Below are positions 16,674 through 24,883 of a stretch of 36,579 nucleotides of DNA, piece by piece. Below the pieces are notes generated by a model. It saw only the letters and a list, made by a program, of their open reading frames with translations. It made no database searches and was not told where the DNA came from. A program made the position numbers and the translations under genes. The DNA lies in the NCBI GenBank assembly GCA_021808445.1, contig JAKBBP010000027.1, positions 1-36,579 on the forward strand. Reading direction: 5' to 3'. Positions within the stretch are counted from its first letter, which is position 1, and every line of letters starts with the position of its first letter. The stretch comes from Pseudomonadota bacterium. GTDB lineage: Bacteria > Pseudomonadota > Gammaproteobacteria > Burkholderiales > Burkholderiaceae_C.

Positions 16674-16743
16674 GTGCCCTGCGCGGCGAGCCTCTCGGCT
16701 GCCCTTGGATAAACTGGGGTCTTTGCCCGCTCTGGCCCCGCAC

Positions 16744-18285
16744 GTGACCCGCAAGCCCATCGACTACCTCCAGCGCATCCTGACCGCGAACGTGTACGAC
16801 GTCGCGCACGAGACGCCGCTGGACCTGGCGCACAACCTCAGCCGAAGGCTGCACAACACCGTGCTGCTCAAGCGCGAGGACCAGCAACCCGTATTCAGCT
16901 TCAAATTGCGCGGCGCGTACAACAAGATGTCGCGCCTGAGCGAGGAAGAGCGGGGGCGCGGCGTGATCTGCGCATCGGCCGGCAATCATGCCCAGGGCGT
17001 CGCGCTGGCGGCGCGCAAGCTGGGGTGCCGCGCCGTCATCGTGATGCCCTCGACCACCCCGAAGGTCAAGGTCGATGCGGTTCGATCCTTCGGCGCGGGC
17101 GCCGTCGAGATCGTGCTCGAGGGCGAGAGTTACAGCGATGCCGCGGCGCACGCGGCGAAGCTGCAGGGCGAGCGCGGGCTGAGTTTCGTGCACCCCTTCG
17201 ACGACCCCGACGTGATCGCCGGCCAGGGCACCATCGGCATGGAAGTGCTGCGCCAGCATCCGGGGCCGCTCCACGCCGTGTTCTGCGCCATCGGGGGAGG
17301 CGGCCTGATCTCCGGCGTGGCCTCCTACGTGAAGGCGGTGCGCCCCGAGGTACGGGTGATCGGGGTGCAGACCACCGACTCGGACGCCATGCTGCGCAGC
17401 GTGCGCGCCGGGCGCCGCATCGAGCTGGCCGAAGTCGGGCTGTTCGCCGACGGCACCGCCGTCAAGCGCGTGGGCGAGGAGACCTTTCGCATTGCCCGGG
17501 AACTGGTGGACGACTACGTGGTGGTCGACACCGATGCCGTGTGCGCGGCGATCAAGGACGTGTTCGAGGACACCCGCAGCGTGCTCGAGCCTTCGGGGGC
17601 GATGTCGGTGGCGGCGCTCAAGCAGTACGCCGCGCAGCACAAGCTGAAATCGCAGACCCTGGTGGCCATCACCTGTGGCGCCAACATGAACTTCGACCGC
17701 CTGCGATTCGTCGCCGAGCGGGCCGAGGTCGGCGAGGCCCGCGAGGCCTTGTTCGCGGTCAGCATCCCGGAGCAGCCGGGAAGTTTTCGCAAACTGTGCG
17801 CGCTGATCGGCCAGCGTGCCGTCACCGAATTCAACTACCGCCTCGGTGACACCGAGCGGGCACAGGTGTTCGTGGGAATCGCCATCAGCAGCCGCGACGA
17901 CGCGCGGCGCATCGCGGCCCACCTGGAGCGGGCCGGATTCGCCACCCTGGACCTCAGCGAGGACGAACTCGCCAAGCAGCATGTGCGCCACCTGGCGGGC
18001 GGACGCGCGCCGCACGCCGAGGAATCCGCGCCGCTGCACGAGCGCATCCTGCGCTTCGAGTTTCCCGAGCGCCCGGGCGCGCTCATGCGTTTTCTCGACC
18101 GGCTCAAGCCGGACTGGAACATCAGCCTGTTCCATTACCGCAACCAGGGCGGCGACAGCGGGCGCGTGCTGGTGGGCATCCAGGTGCCGCCGGCCGACCG
18201 CAGACGCTTCGCCGAATTCCTCGACTCCCTGGGCTATTCCCATGTCGAGGAGACCGCCAACCCCGCGGTGCGCCTGTTTCTCTGA
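16744..18285 (+). CDS. ilvA: Threonine ammonia-lyase, biosynthetic
   Basis: PLP enzyme that deaminates threonine to 2-oxobutanoate, the first step to isoleucine; 513 aa. The start is taken as GTG 16744 because it gives the family N-terminus (TRKPIDYLQRILTANVYDV); open frame upstream runs through the terminator of the preceding RNA and is not coding. The PLP lysine is Lys54 in SFKLRGAYNK, and the phosphate loop is AIGGGGLISG. From about residue 330 two ACT-like domains (VSIPEQPGSFRKLC, RFEFPERPGALMRF) are present, so feedback inhibition by isoleucine is expected. A -10-like GATAAACT lies about 35 bp upstream. Confidence 0.96.
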   Translation: MTRKPIDYLQRILTANVYDVAHETPLDLAHNLSRRLHNTVLLKREDQQPVFSFKLRGAYNKMSRLSEEERGRGVICASAGNHAQGVALAARKLGCRAVIVMPSTTPKVKVDAVRSFGAGAVEIVLEGESYSDAAAHAAKLQGERGLSFVHPFDDPDVIAGQGTIGMEVLRQHPGPLHAVFCAIGGGGLISGVASYVKAVRPEVRVIGVQTTDSDAMLRSVRAGRRIELAEVGLFADGTAVKRVGEETFRIARELVDDYVVVDTDAVCAAIKDVFEDTRSVLEPSGAMSVAALKQYAAQHKLKSQTLVAITCGANMNFDRLRFVAERAEVGEAREALFAVSIPEQPGSFRKLCALIGQRAVTEFNYRLGDTERAQVFVGIAISSRDDARRIAAHLERAGFATLDLSEDELAKQHVRHLAGGRAPHAEESAPLHERILRFEFPERPGALMRFLDRLKPDWNISLFHYRNQGGDSGRVLVGIQVPPADRRRFAEFLDSLGYSHVEETANPAVRLFL

Positions 18286-18296
18286 GCAGCAGCCTG

Positions 18297-18929
18297 CTAC
18301 GGCTGCGCCGCCGCGCCCTGCCCCTGCCCGGGAACGCCCGGCTGCACGGGCCGGCCCGGCTGTTCCACGACCAGCGGGCGCTGGAGCATGCCCGGAAAGA
18401 CCTGCGCGGCGGGCGCGGCCGGCGCCGCAAGGCTGGGCGAGCCGTCGCGCGAGGGCTCGCTGCGCAGCACGCTGCGCAGACCCTGGCGTTCGATCTGCAC
18501 CTGCCCGAAAGCGGTCGACACCAGGCGCACTCCCGGCGCGATCTCGGAGCCCACGGCATAAGCCACCACGGGCTTGCCGTCCACGCCGATCAGGGCCGCC
18601 CCGGCATGCTCTCCCCCGCCGATCACTCCGAACAGGCGAAAGCGCCGTGGCGCGCGAGGCATCTCGGGCGCCGCACCGTACAGGCGCGGGGCCTGCCGCG
18701 CCAGCGCCCCCAGGCTGTCGGCGCCACCCGCCAGCGCATGCGCGGGCAACTCCAGGGGGCGCGCCAGCAGACGCAGCAGGGCGTGGGTCGCCGCCTCGGC
18801 GCAGGCGAAGGCCAGCACCAAGGACAAAAGCCAGGCCAGCCACGTGGATCGCAGCTCCAAGGCGCCCGCGTCCAGGCCACGGCGCGTGCTGTCAATGACC
18901 GGCTTGTGGTGATGGGAAAAGAGTCGCAT
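18297..18929 (-). CDS. gspC: Type II secretion GspC-like inner-membrane protein, copy 1
   Basis: 210-aa inner-membrane component that links the assembly platform to the secretin. A cytoplasmic N-terminus leads to one membrane segment (about 28-50, WLAWLLSLVLAFACAEA), then a periplasmic homology region around RFRLFGVIGGG to LRSVLRSE that contacts GspD. The PDZ or coiled-coil end of enterobacterial GspC is replaced by an Ala/Pro/Gln-rich tail. It is divergent from gspG, with 84 bp between; a -10-like CATAAT lies just upstream on its strand. A second gene with the same core closes the locus at 29947; the two differ in their tails. Which is the working GspC is unknown. Confidence 0.85.
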   Translation of the reverse strand: MRLFSHHHKPVIDSTRRGLDAGALELRSTWLAWLLSLVLAFACAEAATHALLRLLARPLELPAHALAGGADSLGALARQAPRLYGAAPEMPRAPRRFRLFGVIGGGEHAGAALIGVDGKPVVAYAVGSEIAPGVRLVSTAFGQVQIERQGLRSVLRSEPSRDGSPSLAAPAAPAAQVFPGMLQRPLVVEQPGRPVQPGVPGQGQGAAAQP

Positions 18930-19013
18930 GGGCCTCGTATTATGGGCTCGGCCACGCGCGACCCGGTTTTCCGCTGCGCCCGGCCCGAAGTTCCCCTTCC
19001 CACGAGCCCGAGC

Positions 19014-19457
19014 ATGCAAGCCCCGCAATTCCCCACGAACAAGCCCCGCCGCGCCCGCGGCTTCACGCTCATCGAACTGATGGTCGTGCTGGTCATCATG
19101 GGCGTGCTGGCCGCGCTCATCGTGCCCAACATCATCGGTCGGACCGACGAAGCCCGGGTTACCGCGGCAAAAACCGATATCGGCACCATCATGCAGGCGT
19201 TAAAGCTCTACAAGCTCGACAATGGTTTCTATCCCTCGCAGGAGCAGGGGCTGCAGGCCCTGGTCGTCAAGCCCTCGACCACGCCGGTTCCCGGCAACTG
19301 GAAGCCCTACCTGGAAAAGCTGCCCAGCGACCCCTGGGGACGTCCCTACCAGTACCTCAACCCGGGCGTGAAGGGCCCGGTGGACGTGTTCAGCTACGGG
19401 GCCGACGGCAAACCGGGCGGCGAGGGTTCGAATGCCGACATCGGCAGCTGGCAGTAG
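19014..19457 (+). CDS. gspG: Type II secretion major pseudopilin
   Basis: Main subunit of the periplasmic pseudopilus that pushes substrates through the secretin. The precursor has 147 aa; the prepilin site is RARG/FTLIELMVVLVIM with Glu at +5, followed by the hydrophobic helix. The C-terminal globular part has the GspG signatures YKLDNGFYPSQEQGLQALV, LPSDPWGRPYQYLNPG and FSYGADGKPGGEGSNADIGSW, which contain the calcium-binding loop. First gene of the plus-strand run; the next gene begins 26 bp before its stop. Confidence 0.98.
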   Translation: MQAPQFPTNKPRRARGFTLIELMVVLVIMGVLAALIVPNIIGRTDEARVTAAKTDIGTIMQALKLYKLDNGFYPSQEQGLQALVVKPSTTPVPGNWKPYLEKLPSDPWGRPYQYLNPGVKGPVDVFSYGADGKPGGEGSNADIGSWQ

Positions 19458-20004
19458 TTCGCGCCACCGCCTCGCGAGCGCCTGCGCCGGATTCACGCTG
19501 CTGGAGATCCTGGCGGCGGTGTTCATCATGGCCCTGCTGACTTCGCTGGCCGCGCTGGCATTGCCCGGGGGCAACGATGAGCTGGCACGCACCGAGGCCC
19601 AGCGCCTGGCCGCGTTGTTCGACACCGCGCGCGAGCAGGCGGCCGCCTTGTCGATGCCCGTGGCCTGGGCGGCCGGACCCGATGGCTATGAGTTCCTGCG
19701 CCCTTCGGCCCGCGGCTGGGTGCCGCTGCAGCAGGCCCCGCTTTCGCCGCGCGCCTGGGGCTGGCTGGACGTCGCCGGCCCCGGATCCGCCATTCCCCGC
19801 GCTCCCGCGTCCTCGTGGTACGCCGGGCGGGTACGCATCCGGGTGCTGGGCGGCGGGGGGGCGCTGGGGGCCGCCCCCGGCTGGCTGGTGTTTGGCGCCG
19901 AGCCGGTATCCCAACCCATGCAAGTGGAGCTGGACACCGGCAGCCTTCGGCTGAGCGTGGTCAGCGACGGCGCGCAGCCCTTCGAGGTCCGCGAACAACG
20001 CTGA
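19432..20004 (+). CDS. gspH: Type II secretion minor pseudopilin GspH
   Basis: Minor pseudopilin of 190 aa. The prepilin site is SACAG/FTLLEILAAVFIMALL, with Glu at +5. The region after the helix (LARTEAQRLAALFDTAREQAAALSMPVAWA) is typical of GspH. It overlaps the end of gspG by 26 bp, so translation is probably coupled. It contains a Gly/Ala-rich loop (RVLGGGGALGAAPG). Confidence 0.92.
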   Translation: MPTSAAGSSSRHRLASACAGFTLLEILAAVFIMALLTSLAALALPGGNDELARTEAQRLAALFDTAREQAAALSMPVAWAAGPDGYEFLRPSARGWVPLQQAPLSPRAWGWLDVAGPGSAIPRAPASSWYAGRVRIRVLGGGGALGAAPGWLVFGAEPVSQPMQVELDTGSLRLSVVSDGAQPFEVREQR

Positions 20005-20029
20005 GCGGCTGCTCCATCGTCCCACCTCC

Positions 20030-20449
20030 ATGATCCCGCTGCCGCCATTGCCCGGGCCCGCTCGCATGCCGCGCACCTTCGCCGGTGCCGGCGCGCGCCG
20101 GTCAGGATTCACCCTGCTGGAGGTGCTGGTTGCGCTGGTGGTGGTTTCGCTGGCGCTGCTGGCCGCGCTGCGGGCTGGCGGCGGGCTCCAGGATGACGCC
20201 GAGCGCTACCGCGAGTCGGTGCTGGCCCAGCAATGCGCCCAGAACTACCTGGTGGAGCAGAGGCTGCGCCAGAATTTCGTCGGCACGGGCGTGCACGTGC
20301 AGGCGTGCACCGAGGCCGACCGTTCCTTCACCCTTCGCACCGACGTGCAGCCCACCCCCAACCCCAACTTCCGGCGCGTGGACCTGAGCGTGCTCGATGC
20401 CTCGGGCTGGGCGGCGTGGAAAGTCGTGGCCATCGTCTGGAACCAGTGA
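20030..20449 (+). CDS. gspI: Type II secretion minor pseudopilin GspI
   Basis: Minor pseudopilin of 139 aa that with GspJ and GspK forms the tip of the pseudopilus. The prepilin site is RRSG/FTLLEVLVALVVVSLALLA. QQCAQNYLVEQRLRQ is the usual GspI motif. An in-frame ATG at 20066 would give a shorter, 14-residue leader that is closer to common length; either start is possible. Its TGA overlaps the gspJ ATG (TGATG). Confidence 0.92.
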   Translation: MIPLPPLPGPARMPRTFAGAGARRSGFTLLEVLVALVVVSLALLAALRAGGGLQDDAERYRESVLAQQCAQNYLVEQRLRQNFVGTGVHVQACTEADRSFTLRTDVQPTPNPNFRRVDLSVLDASGWAAWKVVAIVWNQ

Positions 20450-21153
20450 TGCGCCGCGTGCCGAGCTTTTCGCGCCAGCGCGGCTTCACGCTGCTGGAAA
20501 TGCTGGTGGCCGCCTTCATCATGGCCATCGTCGCCGGCCTGGGCTGGCGCGGACTCGACAGCGTGGCGCGGTCGCGAGACGACGCCGCGCAGCGCATGCG
20601 GGCCGGCACGCAGCTGCAGCTGACCATGCAGCAGATGGATGACGACCTGGCCGAAGCCAGCGATGGCGGCAACCTGCTCCCGGCCGTCAGCCAGTCCGGA
20701 AACGGAGACCTGCTGATCGTGCGCCGCGTGGGCGTGGCGCTGGGCTCGGACCTGCGCGCCTCGCCCCAGGCGCCATCGCCGCTTTCGGGCGCGCTGCTGG
20801 TGGTGCGCTGGGGGGTGCGCGACGGGCGCCTGCTGCGCTGGGCCAGCCCGCCGCAGCTGTCGCGCGCGGCCCTGGTGCAGGCGATGCGTCAACCCACCGG
20901 TGGCGCCGTCGTGCTGCTCGACGGCGTCGCGTCCATGCACATGCTGGTGTATCGCTTCGCCGGCAACGGGCTGCAGAGCCAGTCGGGAGCCTGGGTCAAC
21001 CTGTACACCGCGGCCGACGGGGAGCAAAGCGGCAACAATCCGCTGCTGGCGCAGTTGCGCACCCCGGGCGGTCTGCGCCTGAGCCTGGACATGGTGGCGG
21101 AGCAACTGCACGGCCCCATCGAACGCGAGTTCCTGCTGGAGAACCGGGGATGA
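20449..21153 (+). CDS. gspJ: Type II secretion minor pseudopilin GspJ
   Basis: Minor pseudopilin of 234 aa. The prepilin site is RQRG/FTLLEMLVAAFIMAIVAGLGW, and the GspJ motif MQQMDDDLAEA follows the helix. It starts within the gspI stop codon and its TGA overlaps the gspK ATG (ATGA). The C-terminal part (LRTPGGLRLSLDMV, REFLLEN) matches family expectations. Confidence 0.95.
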   Translation: MRRVPSFSRQRGFTLLEMLVAAFIMAIVAGLGWRGLDSVARSRDDAAQRMRAGTQLQLTMQQMDDDLAEASDGGNLLPAVSQSGNGDLLIVRRVGVALGSDLRASPQAPSPLSGALLVVRWGVRDGRLLRWASPPQLSRAALVQAMRQPTGGAVVLLDGVASMHMLVYRFAGNGLQSQSGAWVNLYTAADGEQSGNNPLLAQLRTPGGLRLSLDMVAEQLHGPIEREFLLENRG

Positions 21154-22118
21154 GGGGCCGTGTTGACCGCCCCGGGCGCCACCACCGGCCGTGCTCCCGC
21201 ACCGCACAGCGAGGCGCGGCGCTGATCACCGCGCTGCTGCTGGCGGCGCTGAGCGCCGTGATGGTCTCGGGCATGCTGTGGCGCGAATGGGGCGCGATCC
21301 AGCGCGAGCAGGCGGCGCGCGAAAGCGAGCAGGCCCGCTGGCTGCTGCGCGGCGCGGTCGACTGGGCGCGCCTGATTCTCAACGAGGCGGCGCGCAACTC
21401 GCCGGTGGTGGCACTGGACCAGCCCTGGTCCGTACCCCTCGCGGAGGCCGACCTCGGCAGTTTCCTGGCCGCCGGACAGGGCAGCACGTTGGGGCAGGTG
21501 TGGCTGGAAGGCCGCATCGAGGATGCCCAAAGCCGCTTCAACCTCAACGACCTGGTGCAGTTCGGCAAGCCCTGGCCGACCGCCATCGAGGTGTTGCAGC
21601 GCCTGTGCTCGGAGCTCGGCCTGTCTCCCTCGCTGGCCGTTCAGATCGGGCAGGCCATGGCCCAGTCGCAATCCGCGACCTCGGGCGCGCTGCCCATCCG
21701 CGAATTGCAGGACCTGGCGCGGGTGTCGCCCGGCATCGCCGCCGCGCTGCCGCGCCTGGCCCCCTACGTGACGGTGCTGCCCACCAGCACCCCGGTCAAT
21801 GCCAATACCGCCAGTGCGCCCGTGCTGGCCGCCGTGATGGACCTCAGCGGGGATCAGGCGGCGCGCCTGATCGCTGCGCGGGCACACAGCCACTTCGCCG
21901 ATTACAACGCCGTGCTCGCAGCGCTGGGGCCGAAAGGTCCACCCAGCGTCGACTACGCGCTGATGGGCGTGACCAGCAGCTATTTCGACGCCATAGCCCG
22001 TGTTCGCATCGGGGACTTCGAGTACGCCGAGCGCGCGCTGATCCAGCGCGTGGGCACACTGAGCATGGTGCTGCGCATGCAGCGAGTGGCGCCGTGGCTG
22101 GCCGATCCCCGCTCCTGA
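21150..22118 (+). CDS. gspK: Type II secretion minor pseudopilin GspK
   Basis: 322-aa tip pseudopilin. The N-terminal segment QRG/AALITALLLAALSAVMVSGML lacks Glu at +5, as is normal for GspK. The large globular domain has the helix-hairpin motif TPVNANTASAPVLAAVM and IEDAQSRFNLNDLV. It is translationally coupled to gspJ. A 159-bp non-coding break with its own promoter-like elements follows, so the pseudopilin block may form a separate transcript from gspL onward. Confidence 0.95.
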   Translation: MRGRVDRPGRHHRPCSRTAQRGAALITALLLAALSAVMVSGMLWREWGAIQREQAARESEQARWLLRGAVDWARLILNEAARNSPVVALDQPWSVPLAEADLGSFLAAGQGSTLGQVWLEGRIEDAQSRFNLNDLVQFGKPWPTAIEVLQRLCSELGLSPSLAVQIGQAMAQSQSATSGALPIRELQDLARVSPGIAAALPRLAPYVTVLPTSTPVNANTASAPVLAAVMDLSGDQAARLIAARAHSHFADYNAVLAALGPKGPPSVDYALMGVTSSYFDAIARVRIGDFEYAERALIQRVGTLSMVLRMQRVAPWLADPRS

Positions 22119-22277
22119 GCCGGGCGGCCCGATGCGTCCGATCCCGTCCGCTCGCAAGTCCCGCGCACACGCATTGCATGAAACTTTCATGAATCCACGA
22201 GCTTTGTTGCGCCAATCCCCTGGGCTCCTCCGGGAAAGACACGGATCCCCGGGGTGCCCTCCTTACAATCCTCGCGC
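22119..22277 (+). promoter_or_regulatory. Internal regulatory gap between gspK and gspL
   Basis: 159 bp without a gene in an otherwise tightly packed locus. It holds a perfect inverted repeat CATGAAA-C-TTTCATG (22177-22191) and a consensus -10-like TACAAT (22264-22269) just before the gspL ATG. No good -35 box is seen, so the promoter may need an activator. Confidence 0.5.
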
Positions 22278-23441
22278 ATGACCCGCCTCGTGCTTCAGCT
22301 TCCCGTCGGCCACCGGCCCGGCGTCGTGCCCTATGTGCGGCTCGACGCCGGAGCTTCCGCGAGCGAGCACGGCGAAGCGCAGCCGGCGCTGTTGCCCAAG
22401 GCCGCGGCCGTGATCGGGGTGTGGCCCGCCGAGCAGCTCACGCTGCTGGGTCTGCAACTGCCGGCGATGCCCTCCGCGCGCCTGCAGGCCGCGCTGGCCG
22501 GCGCGCTCGAGGACCGTCTGCTCGGCGACGTGGCCTTGCAGCATCTGGCGGCCGCGCCGCGTGAGGCGGACGGCAGCCTGCGCTGGGCGGCCTGCTGCGA
22601 GCGCGAGGCCCTGCGCCAGTCGCTGGATCTGCTGGAGCAGGCGGGCTGCGAGGTGGGGAGGGTCGTTCCCGAGCCCGCGCTGCTCGAGCCCGGCTGGGCC
22701 TGCCTGCAGCGCCTGGACGACACCCGCGTGCGCCTGTTGTGGCGCGATGCCGCCGGCGAGGCCGGATGGCTGCACCTGCAGCAGCAGGAGCCCGGCGCGG
22801 CCTGTCCGCAGCTGCCGCTGGGCGTGCTGGTGGAGCCGGGCCTGGAGCCGCTGGCCACGCGCTGGTTCGGCGCGGCCACCGCGCAGCACCCCTGCGAGCG
22901 CAGCCAGTGGCTGGCGCGCGCCGCCGACTCCGCCTGGGACCTGCGCCAGTTCGAGCTCGCTCCGCGCGCTGCCGCGCAGCGCCTGTGGACCCAGTTGCGT
23001 GAGCAGGCGGCCACGCCCGCCTGGCGTCGAGTAGCCTGGCTGGCCGGCACCCTGGCGGCACTGGAGCTGCTCGGCCTGAACCTGCACGCGGCGCAGCTGC
23101 GCCGGCAGCAGGCGGCGCTGGAACAGCAGCTGCAGCTCACCGTCTCCCAGGCCCTGCCCGGGGCTCCGGCGGTGCTCGACCCCGGGGTGCAGATGCGCCG
23201 CGCCCTCGACCAGGCCCGGCTGCGCACCGGTGCGCCGACCAGCGACGGCCTGGAGGTGCTGATGGGTCGCGCCGCCCAGCTGCTTGCGGGCGCGCGCCCG
23301 CTGGCGCTGGACTTCCATCCCGGGCGCCTGAGCCTGCGCATGGCCTCCGGGCAGGCCGACGCCGCCTCGCGGCGCTGCCAGGAACAGGGCCTGGCGTGCA
23401 GCGTCGACGGCAGCTCGCTGCTGGTCTCGTCATCGGATTGA
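22278..23441 (+). CDS. gspL: Type II secretion inner-membrane protein GspL
   Basis: 387-aa bitopic protein that recruits the ATPase GspE to the membrane. The cytoplasmic actin-like part is about residues 1-250, with the family phrase LPAMPSARLQAALAGALEDRLLGD. The membrane segment is near 257-275 (RVAWLAGTLAALELLGLNL). The periplasmic ferredoxin-like part ends the protein. The ATG at 22278 lies close behind a TACAAT box, so the mRNA leader would be very short. Confidence 0.9.
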   Translation: MTRLVLQLPVGHRPGVVPYVRLDAGASASEHGEAQPALLPKAAAVIGVWPAEQLTLLGLQLPAMPSARLQAALAGALEDRLLGDVALQHLAAAPREADGSLRWAACCEREALRQSLDLLEQAGCEVGRVVPEPALLEPGWACLQRLDDTRVRLLWRDAAGEAGWLHLQQQEPGAACPQLPLGVLVEPGLEPLATRWFGAATAQHPCERSQWLARAADSAWDLRQFELAPRAAAQRLWTQLREQAATPAWRRVAWLAGTLAALELLGLNLHAAQLRRQQAALEQQLQLTVSQALPGAPAVLDPGVQMRRALDQARLRTGAPTSDGLEVLMGRAAQLLAGARPLALDFHPGRLSLRMASGQADAASRRCQEQGLACSVDGSSLLVSSSD

Positions 23442-23461
23442 ATCCCAGGCGCAGCCCCCTC

Positions 23462-24037
23462 ATGGCCCTGTCCCCACGTCGCGGCGCCCGAGCCCCGCTC
23501 GCCGCCCTGAGCACCGAGTTCGCGGCGCGCTGGCGCGCCATGTCCGGCCGCGAGCGCCGCCTCGTGCTGGCGGCCGCGGGCGTGGTGGCGGCGGCGCTGG
23601 TCTGGCTGGTGCTGTTGCGTCCGGCCCTGCGTACCGAGGCGCGAGCGCCTCAGCGCATCGCGCAATTGCAGGCGCAGCTCGCCCTGGCGCGCAGCCAGGC
23701 CGATGAACTGGCACGCCTGGCCGCGCAGCCCCCCGTGCATGCGCAGGAGGCCGATCTCGGAGCCGCTGCCACCCGCTGGCTGCGTGCGCACGGCGCCCAG
23801 GCACAGGCCGCATCGCTGCCCGGCAGCGTGACCTTGCAGGTGCATCACCTGCCGGCCAGCGATCTGGCCGATTTCGCGCGCACCGCCCGTCAGGACTGGG
23901 CGGCCCAGGTGGCCTCGGCCAAGCTTCAGCTGGATGGCGGCGCGAAGGGCTCCAGCCTTTCGGGCAGCGTCGAGCTGCAGTCCCGGCAGGCGGCCTCCGG
24001 CGCAGCAGCCGACACGTCCTCGGGGCAGGCGCCATGA
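23462..24037 (+). CDS. gspM: Type II secretion inner-membrane protein GspM
   Basis: 191-aa partner of GspL in the assembly platform. A short cytoplasmic start contains FAARWRAMSGRERRLVL, the usual GspM lead-in, then one membrane segment (about 37-55, AAAGVVAAALVWLVLLRPA) and a periplasmic ferredoxin-like domain. It follows gspL by 20 bp, and its TGA overlaps the gspN ATG as ATGA. Confidence 0.9.
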   Translation: MALSPRRGARAPLAALSTEFAARWRAMSGRERRLVLAAAGVVAAALVWLVLLRPALRTEARAPQRIAQLQAQLALARSQADELARLAAQPPVHAQEADLGAAATRWLRAHGAQAQAASLPGSVTLQVHHLPASDLADFARTARQDWAAQVASAKLQLDGGAKGSSLSGSVELQSRQAASGAAADTSSGQAP

Positions 24038-24816
24038 GCTCGCGACGCTGGCCCTACATCACCGCGTTGCTGCTGGGCTGCGCGTGGGCGCTGCTGGCCC
24101 ACGCGCCGGCCACCTGGGTGGCCGGCGCCGTCGCGCGCGCCTCCGGCCGGCATGTGCTGCTCGGCAATGCCCAGGGCTCCTGGCATGACGGCAAGGCGCT
24201 GGTGGTGCTGAGCTCGGGACCTCAGGGGCGCGAGGCCAGCACCCTGCCGGGCCTGCTGTCCTGGAACATCGGTTTCGGCTCGCTGTGGCGCGGCGCCATC
24301 GAATTGCGCCTGCGCTGGCCGCCACTGGCTGCCGGCGCCCTGCGCGCCCGGCTGGAGCCGGGAGTCGGCGGCTGGACGCTGGCGCAACAGGGGGCTCCGT
24401 GGCTGGCGGTGTTCCCCGCCTCGCTGCTCGAGGGCCTGGGCACGCCGTGGAATACCCTGGCCCCCCAGGGCCTGGTGCACCTGCGCCTGCAGGGCCTGCG
24501 CCTGCACTCCGCGGCCGGGCGCATGGAACTCGGCGGAAGCCTGCGGGCGGATCTGCTGGACATGAGCTCGCGCCTGAGCACGGTATCGCCCCTGGGCAGC
24601 TACCGGGTGGACGTCGACGGGCGCGGCGCAAGCGCCGAGCTGCATCTGAGAACGTTGTCGGGGGCGCTGATCCTCGCGGGCGACGGCGTGTGGAACGGTC
24701 AACGCATGCAGTTCTCGGGAACCGCCCGCGCAGCCCCTCAGCGCGAGCAGGCACTGGCCACGCTGCTGGGCCTGCTGGGGCGCCGGGAAGGCGACCACGT
24801 GCGCATCGGACTGTGA
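24034..24816 (+). CDS. gspN: Type II secretion protein GspN
   Basis: 260-aa accessory inner-membrane protein found in only some type II systems. One N-terminal membrane segment (ITALLLGCAWALLAHAP) precedes a periplasmic domain with GNAQGSWHDGKALVV and LSWNIGFGSLWRGAIELRLRW, family motifs. Its function is not well established. A 67-bp spacer with imperfect tandem repeats separates it from gspD. Confidence 0.88.
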   Translation: MSSRRWPYITALLLGCAWALLAHAPATWVAGAVARASGRHVLLGNAQGSWHDGKALVVLSSGPQGREASTLPGLLSWNIGFGSLWRGAIELRLRWPPLAAGALRARLEPGVGGWTLAQQGAPWLAVFPASLLEGLGTPWNTLAPQGLVHLRLQGLRLHSAAGRMELGGSLRADLLDMSSRLSTVSPLGSYRVDVDGRGASAELHLRTLSGALILAGDGVWNGQRMQFSGTARAAPQREQALATLLGLLGRREGDHVRIGL

Positions 24817-24867
24817 AGGCGTCGAGCGGTGAAGACATTGAGCGTCGAAGGCATTGAGCGGTGAACC
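24813..24867 (+). repeat. Imperfect short tandem repeat between gspN and gspD
   Basis: Three degenerate units of 15-17 bp (GTGAAGGCGTCGAGCG, GTGAAGACATTGAGC, GTCGAAGGCATTGAGCG) and the start of a fourth fill the gap and begin inside the gspN stop codon. Probably a replication-slippage product; no function is evident. Confidence 0.6.
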
Positions 24868-24883
24868 ACAGGGACCCACTTTC

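Larger units (their letters stand above)
16352..16743. other. 392-bp intergenic region between the OsmC-family gene and ilvA
   Basis: It contains the OsmC promoter side (about 16352-16420), a perfect 18-bp palindrome, a strong sigma-70-like promoter, a three-hairpin RNA unit with intrinsic terminator, and after the terminator a -10-like GATAAACT that probably serves ilvA. The stretch 16420-16500 shows nothing I can name. No protein-coding gene is supported. Confidence 0.8.

Noticed and set aside
16584-16703. Short frame from ATG 16584 as an ilvA leader peptide
   Set aside because: No Ile, Val or Thr codon cluster, and its stop lies after the intrinsic terminator, so ribosome stalling could not control that hairpin in the classical way.
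16636-16743. Upstream extension of ilvA to GTG 16636
   Set aside because: It would start inside the terminator hairpin region and adds residues not expected in IlvA; GTG 16744 gives the family N-terminus.
18930-19013. Well-defined divergent promoters between gspC copy 1 and gspG
   Set aside because: A -10-like CATAAT exists for gspC, but no matching -35 box or convincing gspG promoter could be found in the 84 bp.
22119-22277. Additional small gsp gene in the gspK-gspL gap
   Set aside because: No frame with a ribosome site, membrane segment or pseudopilin motif; it reads as a promoter region.
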